This document shows, piece after piece, positions 1-5,477 of a DNA stretch of 5,736 bases. The position numbers and the translations under genes were made by a program. Below the pieces are notes generated by a model. That model was not told the origin of the DNA, did not search any database, and saw only the letters and a list, made by a program, of their open reading frames with translations. Origin of the DNA: Deltaproteobacteria bacterium (GTDB lineage Bacteria > Desulfobacterota > Desulfobacteria > Desulfobacterales > ETH-SRB1); the NCBI GenBank assembly GCA_019309665.1, contig JAFDFV010000150.1:1-5736 (forward strand). Reading direction: 5' to 3'. The first letter of the stretch is position 1. Every line of letters starts with the position of its first letter.

Positions 1-974
1 TCAAGGTAATATTTGTAAACAGGATTGGCATGTTTTGACTGTACACCAATTATTTTTGGCAATGTCTTTATAATTCCTGTTTCATAAAACTTTAAAAATC
101 CGCTCATAACTGCTGTAATATTACCTGCATTGCCGATAGGTAATATTACGACTTTGTCGCTCATATCATATTCAAAATCCTGGGCGATTTCATATGAATA
201 TGACTCCTGGCCAAGTATCCTCCAGGCATTTTTGGAGTTTAACAGCGCTACATTATATTTCTCCGACAAAGCTTCAACAACCTTCATGCAGTCGTCAAAC
301 ACCCCTGGAATTTCAAACACCGATGCCCCGCTTCCCAAAGGCTGGGACAACTGCTGCGGAGTTACTTTCTTATGGGGAAGTAGTACCGCAGATTTTACAT
401 GAGGCTTAAGATAAGATGCATATAATGCCGCAGATGCGGAAGTATCTCCCGTAGAAGCGCATATTGCCAGCACATCAGAAGAAATATATCCTTTACCGAC
501 CATAAACTGTATATAAGTAAAAGCGCTTGCCATGCCCCTGTCTTTAAAAGACGCGCTTGGATTCTGGCCATCATTTTTAAAGTAAAATCTAATTCCTGCC
601 TTTTTCTGCAAAAAAGAATTTGCTTCAACAACGGGTGTATGTCCTTCCCCCAGATAAACAATGGAATCCAGGGGTATAATTGGACCAATAAATTCGTGGT
701 ATAAATAAATTCCTTTTAGAGCGGAAATTTTGAGCATCTTGCGATAATCAAAAATTCTGTGCCACAATTCTCCTGAAATTTTTTTAAGCCTGTCAAAATT
801 TGCATCATAAATAAGCAATACCTGGCCGCATTCCGGGCATGTGTATAGCAATTTCTCAATACCGTATTCCTGCCCGCATTCCAAACAGCGATATATAAGC
901 CTCCCCCCCTCATCAGAAGTCAGGTCGGGAATCAGGTATGGCTGGATATCTTCCGGAAAATTTTCAAGTTTCAT
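1..974 (-). CDS. thrC: Threonine synthase, PLP-dependent (3' end beyond the window)
   Basis: Threonine synthase converts O-phospho-L-homoserine and water to L-threonine and phosphate, the last step of threonine synthesis in the cytoplasm. I translated this frame by hand from ATG 972-974; 324 codons lie in the window and the C-terminus is cut by the left edge. An N-terminal zinc ribbon is visible as C30xxC33 and C46xxC49. The PLP lysine is K144 in the motif SASFKDRG, a hallmark of the family. Next comes CASTGDTSASA, and the glycine-rich phosphate-binding loop PIGNAGN is at 279-285. The zinc ribbon fits the shorter bacterial/archaeal/plant-type enzymes rather than the E. coli-type ThrC (family knowledge). 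The start lies inside the end of serS, giving an 11-base overlap, with only a weak AGAAAG ribosome site. Translation is therefore probably coupled to serS. Cysteate synthase and other fold-type II relatives are possible but less likely. Confidence 0.94.
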   Translation of the reverse strand, partial: MKLENFPEDIQPYLIPDLTSDEGGRLIYRCLECGQEYGIEKLLYTCPECGQVLLIYDANFDRLKKISGELWHRIFDYRKMLKISALKGIYLYHEFIGPIIPLDSIVYLGEGHTPVVEANSFLQKKAGIRFYFKNDGQNPSASFKDRGMASAFTYIQFMVGKGYISSDVLAICASTGDTSASAALYASYLKPHVKSAVLLPHKKVTPQQLSQPLGSGASVFEIPGVFDDCMKVVEALSEKYNVALLNSKNAWRILGQESYSYEIAQDFEYDMSDKVVILPIGNAGNITAVMSGFLKFYETGIIKTLPKIIGVQSKHANPVYKYYL

Positions 975-2253
975 GGGTGAATTCTTTCTGAATTGACGAA
1001 GTCTTCATATATGGTTGAAGTGCTTCGGGAATTATTACAGACCCGTCCGGCTGCTGGAAGTTTTCAAGTATAGCCGCAACCGTGCGCCCAACAGCAAGCC
1101 CTGATCCATTCAATGTATGGACAAGTTCGGTTCCTTTTTTTCCCTTCCTCCTGAACCTGATATTTGCACGCCTTGCCTGAAAGCTTTCAAAATTACTGCA
1201 AGACGAAATTTCTCTATAAACACCCTGGGCAGGCATCCAAACTTCAATATCATATGTCTTGGCTGCGGAAAAGCCCAGATCTCCCGTGCAAAGACTAATG
1301 ACCTGATACGAAAGTTCAAGGCTTTTTAAAATTGTTTCAGCATCGTTTAAGAGTTTTTCAAGTTCATCATAAGAAGTTTCGGGCCTGGCGAACTTTACCA
1401 GTTCTACCTTATTGAACTGGTGCTGTCTGATCAATCCTCTTGTATCCTTTCCATAAGAACCTGCTTCGCTACGGAAACAGGGAGTATAGGCAGCATACAT
1501 AATCGGCAGCAAATCTTCATCTAGAATCTCGCCCTGATGGATATTGGTAACCGGAACTTCGGCGGTAGGAATCATGAAATAATCCCACCCTTCCAGCTTA
1601 AAGAGATCTTCCTCAAACTTTGGAAGCTGGCCGGTGTTGGTCATACTTTGCCGGTTCACAATAAAAGGAGGAAGGGTTTCTTTATAACCGTGCTCTGTAG
1701 TATGAATATCGAGCATAAAATTGATTAAAGCTCTTTCCAACCTTGCTCCGGCTCCGAAATAAAGCGGAAAACGCGCACCAGTAATCTTGGAAGCTCTGTC
1801 AAAATCAAAAATTCCAAGGCTTTCGCCTAATGACCAGTGGGGTTTTGGTTCGAATCCAAAATCCGGACATTTTCCAACTTGCTTTATGATTTTATTTTCA
1901 GAACTATCTTTTCCTGCAGGAACAGACCTGTGGGGTATATTAGGTAGTCCAATAAGGATGTTTTTTACTTTTTCTTCCATTTCGGTCAAAAATTTCTCTA
2001 AGTTCTTAATTTGGCCCGCAACTTTACGCATTTCAGTTACAAAATTTTCTGTATCGTCTCCCTCTTTTTTCATAATTGCTATCTGTTCGGAGACATTATT
2101 GCGTCGATGCCTCAAAGCTTCTATCTCAAGAAGAATATCTCTGCGTTTTACATCGCAACTTGCCAAGTCTTCAAGATCCGCTGTTTCACCTCGCAATGAA
2201 AGAACTTCTTGAACTAAAGACAAATTTTGAACAACAAACTTGATTTCCAGCAT
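964..2253 (-). CDS. serS: Seryl-tRNA synthetase
   Basis: SerRS charges tRNA-Ser (and tRNA-Sec where present) with serine in the cytoplasm using ATP. The protein is 429 residues, the usual length for bacterial SerRS. Residues about 30-100 form the long antiparallel coiled-coil arm that grips the tRNA long variable arm; this stretch is rich in Lys, Glu and Arg with heptad-like leucines and isoleucines. The class II catalytic core follows: the serine-binding TAEVP at 230-234, motif 2 starting FRSEAGSYGKDTRG at 260-273, and motif 3 with LNGSGLAVGRT at 381-391. The ending IPEALQPYM (408-416) is also typical. An AGGT a few bases before the ATG at 2251-2253 is a modest ribosome site. The gene is first in a likely two-gene unit with thrC, and its leader holds a GC hairpin and a TATAAT box. 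Nothing in the sequence looks damaged. Confidence 0.98.
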   Translation of the reverse strand: MLEIKFVVQNLSLVQEVLSLRGETADLEDLASCDVKRRDILLEIEALRHRRNNVSEQIAIMKKEGDDTENFVTEMRKVAGQIKNLEKFLTEMEEKVKNILIGLPNIPHRSVPAGKDSSENKIIKQVGKCPDFGFEPKPHWSLGESLGIFDFDRASKITGARFPLYFGAGARLERALINFMLDIHTTEHGYKETLPPFIVNRQSMTNTGQLPKFEEDLFKLEGWDYFMIPTAEVPVTNIHQGEILDEDLLPIMYAAYTPCFRSEAGSYGKDTRGLIRQHQFNKVELVKFARPETSYDELEKLLNDAETILKSLELSYQVISLCTGDLGFSAAKTYDIEVWMPAQGVYREISSCSNFESFQARRANIRFRRKGKKGTELVHTLNGSGLAVGRTVAAILENFQQPDGSVIIPEALQPYMKTSSIQKEFTHET

Positions 2254-2289
2254 AACATACCTATATTTTTATAAACTCTTTAACATCTT

Positions 2290-2303
2290 CAATAATATTA
2301 TTG
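2290..2303. repeat. Perfect 14-bp AT-rich palindrome in the serS leader
   Basis: The sequence CAATAATATTATTG equals its own reverse complement. It lies 37 bp upstream of the serS ATG, within the presumed leader. It could be an operator half-site pair, but AT-rich palindromes of this length also occur by chance in DNA of this composition. No regulator can be assigned. Confidence 0.4.
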
Positions 2304-2322
2304 GTCGAATTTGGGTCTGACG

Positions 2323-2358
2323 TCCCGCCGATGGCGAGAATCACAAGTAGGCATTATA
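2323..2358 (-). promoter_or_regulatory. Candidate promoter -10 box and leader hairpin for serS-thrC
   Basis: Reading the minus strand, a perfect TATAAT lies at 2353-2358, which would start a leader of roughly 90 nt before serS. No good -35 is present 16-18 bp upstream; a TTGACC at 2394-2399 is too far away. Just downstream, the transcript can form a 7-bp stem with one U-G pair and an AUC loop (bases 2339-2323, core CGCC/GGCG). The hairpin is followed by ordinary sequence rather than a U-run, so it is not an obvious terminator. The promoter call is plausible but weak. Confidence 0.35.
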
Positions 2359-2417
2359 CAAAGGACTAATACTATTTCATAGAGCAATTGTTTGGTCAAT
2401 GATTATTGCGAGTTGTC

Positions 2418-2445
2418 TTGACTTTAATGACCTAATTTGTATACA
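2418..2445 (+). promoter_or_regulatory. Sigma70-like promoter for the cyclo-ligase gene
   Basis: TTGACT at 2418-2423 (-35, five of six consensus bases) is followed by a 16-bp spacer and TATACA at 2440-2445 (-10). The start of transcription would fall near 2452, about 33 nt before the ATG at 2485. The GGAG ribosome site lies inside that leader. Spacing and position make this the best-supported promoter in the window, although no experiment backs it. Confidence 0.55.
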
Positions 2446-2484
2446 TTAAAAAAATTATAATTAAATTTATTCTGGAGAAATAAT

Positions 2485-3072
2485 ATGGAAGAAATTCGGG
2501 GAAAAAAACAGGAAATACGCAATAATATTGCAACAATACTTGAAAATCTTTCTGATAAAGAAATAGCAAACAAATTCAAACAAATTGAGGACAACTTGTT
2601 TGAATTTGCAAACTTTCTTGAAGCAAAAATTGTTTTGCTTTATGTCAATAATAAAACAGAGGTTAAATCCGATAATATTATTAAAAGATGTTTTGACATT
2701 AATAAAATTGTAATTCTTCCTGCCTTTGATATCAAAACATATAAAATGAAATTAATGAAAGTTGATGACCCTGATAATGACCTGAAAACCGGTCCGAAAG
2801 GCATTCTGGAGCCGGATATAAACCGCTGCAAGGTCGTACCTGTTGACTGTATTGATTTGGCAATTATCCCGGGGCTTGCTTTTGACGAAAAGGGAGGAAG
2901 AATAGGAACCGGAGAAGGATATTACGACAGATTTATTCCTAAACTTTCTGTAACAACCAGAAAGGTTGCGTTAGCTCTTGAGTGCCAGATTATTCAGCAA
3001 GTTCCTGTTGAATCACATGACAAACATGTTGATATTATAATTACTGACGAAAGGATAATTTATAAGATATAA
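2485..3072 (+). CDS. ygfA: 5-formyltetrahydrofolate cyclo-ligase
   Basis: This cytoplasmic enzyme (5,10-methenyl-THF synthetase) uses ATP to convert 5-formyl-THF to 5,10-methenyl-THF, returning a stored folate to the one-carbon pool. It has 195 residues, normal for the family (about 180-200). The N-terminal basic segment KKQEIR (7-12) fits the ATP/phosphate-binding start of the family. E59 lies in the NNKTEV stretch where a substrate-contacting glutamate is expected, and GPKGILEP is at 103-110. The signature is IPGLAFD (128-134) followed by GGRIGTGEGYYDR (137-149), which forms the nucleotide-binding loop. The ending ESHDKHVDIIITD also matches. The ATG has a good ribosome site, GGAG at 2474-2477, 7 bp upstream. 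The gene has its own promoter, diverges from serS and converges on the potassium channel gene. Its first 270 bases or so are far more AT-rich than the rest. Confidence 0.95.
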   Translation: MEEIRGKKQEIRNNIATILENLSDKEIANKFKQIEDNLFEFANFLEAKIVLLYVNNKTEVKSDNIIKRCFDINKIVILPAFDIKTYKMKLMKVDDPDNDLKTGPKGILEPDINRCKVVPVDCIDLAIIPGLAFDEKGGRIGTGEGYYDRFIPKLSVTTRKVALALECQIIQQVPVESHDKHVDIIITDERIIYKI

Positions 3073-3079
3073 ATGTTCT

Positions 3080-4078
3080 CTATGGATTCAATATAGCTTC
3101 CAGCTTCTTTAGATTTGCTTCTTCGCCTACCGCTATAACAGTATCTCCAGCCTTGATAAGCGTTTCAAAAGAAGGATTAAACAACATGCTGTCGTCTGGC
3201 TTCTTTACTGCAATGATTATAAGATTAAACTGCTGCCTGATACCTGAATCTTTCAACATAACGTTTGATAGAGCAGAGGACGGACTTACGGGTATCTCCT
3301 CCATCTGAATATCTTTACGCGAGTAAGTAAAAGCAAGGTCAAGAAAGTTTGTCACAGTAGGACGAATTATTCTCCGCGCCATACTTACACCACCCATTTC
3401 ATATGGGGATTCAACATTGTTTGCTCCGGCTGCCCGTAATTTCGACTTTGACTCGACATGGCACGCCCGTGCAACTATATGAATATCCGGGTTAAGCTGT
3501 CTTGCCGTCAAGACAAGAAACACATTGTCCGCATCAGTAGCTAACACAGCAACAAGTCCTTTTGCCCGCTTTATTCCAGCCTTAATAAGATTTGCCTCAT
3601 CTGATACATCCCCGCACACATAGAGAACCTTATCTTCATCCATTACCGGAATCAGCTCTCTGTTATACTCTATAACAACCAGATCAAGCGGCTTTCTTTG
3701 TAAATTTTTGCAGAGAACTCTTCCGATGCGCCCATATCCGCAGATAATATAATGGTCATTTAATCGATCAATTTTTTTATCCAATCTTCTCCTCCCCAAT
3801 ATGGTTCTCATTCTTCCTTCAACCATAAATTGTACCACCACACCCGCCAGATACACAAAATAACCAACTCCAAAGAAGATAAGTAAAACGGTAAACAATC
3901 GTCCTGTCTTACTAATTTCATGGACCTCGTTGTATCCAACGGTGCCCATCGTAATTACAGTCATATAGAAAGCATCTAAAAGCTCCCAGCCTTCTATAGC
4001 CATGTAGCCGGCAGTGCCAAAGCTAATAATAAGAAGAGTTAATAGAAAAGATACTATTAGATGTCTTTCGCTATTCAT
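3080..4078 (-). CDS. MthK-like two-TM potassium channel with RCK (TrkA-N/TrkA-C) domain
   Basis: The protein (332 residues) should form a tetrameric inner-membrane ion channel gated by cytoplasmic RCK domains. TM1 spans about residues 6-27. A pore helix at about 32-44 leads into the filter TVGYN at 46-50, followed by E51. TM2 covers about 60-86. There is no voltage sensor. A short basic linker (90-107) leads to the RCK N-lobe, a Rossmann fold with GYGRIG (114-119) and an acidic E137 at the end of strand 2, typical of NAD-type binding. The RCK C-lobe covers about 255-330. The layout and length match MthK-type channels (family knowledge); the ligand (Ca2+, nucleotide or other) cannot be read from sequence. 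The filter reads GYNE rather than the canonical GYGD. The ATG at 4076-4078 has AGGA 7 bp upstream. The gene stands alone, divergent from pcm and convergent with the cyclo-ligase. Confidence 0.94.
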   Translation of the reverse strand: MNSERHLIVSFLLTLLIISFGTAGYMAIEGWELLDAFYMTVITMGTVGYNEVHEISKTGRLFTVLLIFFGVGYFVYLAGVVVQFMVEGRMRTILGRRRLDKKIDRLNDHYIICGYGRIGRVLCKNLQRKPLDLVVIEYNRELIPVMDEDKVLYVCGDVSDEANLIKAGIKRAKGLVAVLATDADNVFLVLTARQLNPDIHIVARACHVESKSKLRAAGANNVESPYEMGGVSMARRIIRPTVTNFLDLAFTYSRKDIQMEEIPVSPSSALSNVMLKDSGIRQQFNLIIIAVKKPDDSMLFNPSFETLIKAGDTVIAVGEEANLKKLEAILNP

Positions 4079-4120
4079 AAATTCGTCCTGAGATAAAAAA
4101 TAAAAGAATTATTTTTTTTG

Positions 4121-4149
4121 CATATAATACACGCATTCGCTATAGACAA
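4121..4149 (-). promoter_or_regulatory. Possible promoter for the potassium channel gene
   Basis: On the minus strand TTGTCT (4144-4149) and TATATG (4121-4126) are separated by 17 bp. Both are imperfect matches to a sigma70 promoter, but the spacing is ideal and they sit about 40-70 bp before the channel ATG. A plus-strand TATAAT overlaps at 4123-4128 without a good -35, so a second, divergent start from the same spot cannot be excluded. Confidence 0.3.
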
Positions 4150-4161
4150 GAACAAATCTTC

Positions 4162-4175
4162 AGCGTATAAACGCT
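4162..4175. repeat. Short inverted repeat in the channel-pcm divergent gap
   Basis: AGCGT (4162-4166) and ACGCT (4171-4175) form a perfect inverted repeat around the four bases ATAA. It lies 37 bp upstream of the pcm ATG and behind the possible channel promoter, a reasonable place for an operator. The arms are only 5 bp, so chance occurrence is quite possible. Confidence 0.3.
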
Positions 4176-4212
4176 TGACTCAAACCCTTTGATTTGATAG
4201 CTAAAATTAATT

Positions 4213-4872
4213 ATGCCAGCAAATTCTTTAAAATATCAGCGCTTACGTGAAGCAATGGTTAAAAAACAGATCGAAGCGCGCGGAATAACAGATCCCTATG
4301 TCCTTGGTGCAATGCTCAAAGTTCCAAGGCATCTTTTTGTAAGTGAAGCACTGATGGATCAAGCTTATAGTGATTTCCCCCTGCCCATAGGCGAACAGCA
4401 AACCATCTCTCAGCCATATATTGTTGCTGAAATGACACAGGCGCTGCAATTAGGCAAAGATGACAGGGTGCTTGAAGTCGGAACAGGCTCAGGATATCAG
4501 GCGGCAATCCTTGCAGAAATTGTATTCCGTGTATACACAATAGAAAGAATTCACTCCATTTTTGTTAAAACGCGCAGGCTTTTTGACAAACTTCGCTATC
4601 ACAATATTGTTACCAAATATTCCGACGGCACCTCGGGATGGATTGATGAAAGTCCTTTTGATGCCATTGTTGTTACAGCCGGCGCTCCGGAAATACCTGA
4701 GGTGCTGGTTAATCAGCTATCCGTGGGTGGACGCATGGTTTTACCGGTAGGAGATCAATATTCCCAGGATTTAATCAGGCTCTACAAAAATGAAACAGGT
4801 GTTCACAAAACAAGCCTGGGCGGATGCCGGTTTGTCAAGCTTGTTGGTGAACATGGATGGAGGGATCAATAA
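4213..4872 (+). CDS. pcm: Protein-L-isoaspartate O-methyltransferase
   Basis: PCMT transfers a methyl group from S-adenosylmethionine to L-isoaspartyl residues in aged proteins, starting their repair in the cytoplasm. The protein has 219 residues, normal for bacterial enzymes (about 205-220). PRHLFV (38-43) and the substrate-site stretch PIGEQQTISQPY (58-69) are family signatures. SAM-binding motif I is VLEVGTGSGY (86-95), and E111 follows in the next strand (YTIER). FDAIVVTAGAPEIP (149-162) and GGRMVLPVG (172-180) complete the fold. The ATG at 4213 is preceded in frame by TAG at 4198-4200, so it is the earliest ATG, and it aligns with E. coli Pcm. There is no Shine-Dalgarno sequence before it. 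Another start at M15 would lose part of the conserved N-terminus. The stop codon abuts the next gene's ATG with no gap, so the two are translationally coupled. In many proteobacteria pcm lies near surE, nlpD and rpoS; here only the YqaA-type neighbour remains. Confidence 0.97.
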   Translation: MPANSLKYQRLREAMVKKQIEARGITDPYVLGAMLKVPRHLFVSEALMDQAYSDFPLPIGEQQTISQPYIVAEMTQALQLGKDDRVLEVGTGSGYQAAILAEIVFRVYTIERIHSIFVKTRRLFDKLRYHNIVTKYSDGTSGWIDESPFDAIVVTAGAPEIPEVLVNQLSVGGRMVLPVGDQYSQDLIRLYKNETGVHKTSLGGCRFVKLVGEHGWRDQ

Positions 4873-5384
4873 ATGCTTCGTCGTCTTTATTCCTGGGTTC
4901 TCCATTGGGCGGAAACCCCCTATGGATTATGGGCATTGTTTCTGCTCGCGCTTAGCGAATCTTCCTTCTTTCCCGTACCCCCTGATGTTTTGCTAATAGC
5001 TTTAGCTGTTTCAATACCAAAAAAGTCATTTAAATATGCTCTGATTTGTACTGCAGGATCCTTGATAGGCGGATGTTTAGGCTATTTGATCGGATGGCAG
5101 TTTATGATTACTGTGGGCGAAAAGATCATCCAGTTTTACGGCCTCACCCACCAATTCCATATAAAGTATTCACAATATCCGCCGGGGCATTTGATATAAA
5201 TTTTACGGTCTTCATAATTGCATCGGCAATTTCAAGAGCAGCACGTTTTTTTCTGGTGGCATGGCTTATCTATCTTTTCGGTCCAAAGATTAAAACCTTT
5301 ATAGACAAGTATTTCAATATACTTGCCATTACATTTGTGGTGTTGCTTATAGCCGGCTTTGCAATAATAAAGATCTTCTTTTAA
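4873..5384 (+). pseudogene. yqaA: YqaA-type DedA-family membrane protein, disrupted by deletion and frameshift
   Basis: Intact YqaA/DedA (VTT/SNARE-associated) proteins are inner-membrane proteins related to lipid or small-ion transporters; the YqaA branch has no settled function. Here the N-terminal half reads from ATG 4873, with membrane segments, the motif ESSFFPVPPDVLL (29-41) and GSLIGGCLGYLIGW (62-75). After FYGLT (88-92) this frame runs into 16 unrelated codons and stops at 5197-5199, giving 108 residues. The C-terminal half resumes in another frame from about 5151 with PIPYKVFTISAGAF and continues for 77 codons through SRAARFFLVAWLIYLFG to TAA at 5382-5384. Together the halves give about 169 residues against roughly 195 in intact relatives as I recall them, so about 25 residues before the PIPYK motif are missing and the net change is not a multiple of three. 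A strong GGAGGG ribosome site (4859-4864) lies in the end of pcm. Recent gene decay is most likely; an assembly error is the alternative. Confidence 0.85.
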
Positions 5385-5400
5385 CTCATCAAAATATATG

Positions 5401-5412
5401 AAGCTGCAGCTT
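5401..5412. repeat. Perfect 12-bp palindrome overlapping the ATPase -35 box
   Basis: AAGCTGCAGCTT is its own reverse complement and runs into the TTGACA hexamer at 5411-5416. Its position would suit an operator that blocks RNA polymerase. It is not a terminator for the upstream gene, because no T-run follows. Confidence 0.4.
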
Positions 5413-5440
5413 GACAAAAGGCTAAAAGATAATTTAGTAT
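5411..5440 (+). promoter_or_regulatory. Sigma70-like promoter for the ATPase gene
   Basis: A perfect -35 TTGACA (5411-5416) is followed after 18 bp by TAGTAT (5435-5440), which matches the -10 at four of six positions. A perfect TATAAT also occurs at 5438-5443, but its 21-bp spacing from TTGACA is too long. Transcription would begin near 5447, about 30 nt before the ATPase ATG. The ATPase therefore probably has its own promoter rather than depending on pcm-yqaA read-through. Confidence 0.5.
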
Positions 5441-5449
5441 AATAATACT
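5436..5449. repeat. Inverted repeat over the -10 and start region of the ATPase promoter
   Basis: AGTAT (5436-5440) and ATACT (5445-5449) are perfect inverted arms around AATA. They overlap the candidate -10 and the predicted transcription start. This may be an operator; the arms are short and AT-rich. Confidence 0.35.
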
Positions 5450-5456
5450 TTATGCT

Positions 5457-5468
5457 AAACTATAGTTT
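5457..5468. repeat. Perfect 12-bp palindrome in the ATPase leader
   Basis: AAACTATAGTTT is its own reverse complement. It ends 9 bp before the ATPase ATG, where a ribosome site would normally be. No purine-rich ribosome site replaces it, so the element may matter for translation or for DNA binding. Confidence 0.4.
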
Positions 5469-5477
5469 TGTATTGCC

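Noticed and set aside
130..409. Plus-strand open frames of 90 and 71 codons
   Set aside because: They lie antisense to thrC codons that encode the conserved PIGNAGN loop and neighbouring sequence, have no ribosome sites and resemble no family.
1787..2212. Plus-strand open frame of 141 codons
   Set aside because: It is the antisense shadow of the SerRS N-terminal region; the Ser/Phe/Leu-rich product reflects the complement of Lys/Glu-rich coiled-coil codons.
2254..2484. Possible 6S RNA, because ssrS often lies next to the cyclo-ligase gene, or a T-box before serS
   Set aside because: I could not find the long closing stem and central bubble of 6S RNA, nor the T-box sequence or an antiterminator/terminator pair. 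The gap is better explained by divergent promoters.
4095..4117. Hairpin followed by a T-run (AAAATAA / TTATTTT arms) in the channel leader
   Set aside because: The 9-bp stem is made only of A-T pairs and would be too weak for an intrinsic terminator; it lies between promoter and start of the channel gene.
5046..5384. A separate 112-residue gene starting at 5046
   Set aside because: Only the part after about 5151 resembles a protein family (the YqaA C-terminus). Its first 35 codons are an out-of-frame reading of the YqaA N-terminal half, so it is the second fragment of a pseudogene, not a new gene.
5401..5450. Terminator after yqaA
   Set aside because: The palindrome AAGCTGCAGCTT has no loop or following T-run and overlaps a perfect -35 hexamer, so a promoter/operator reading fits better.
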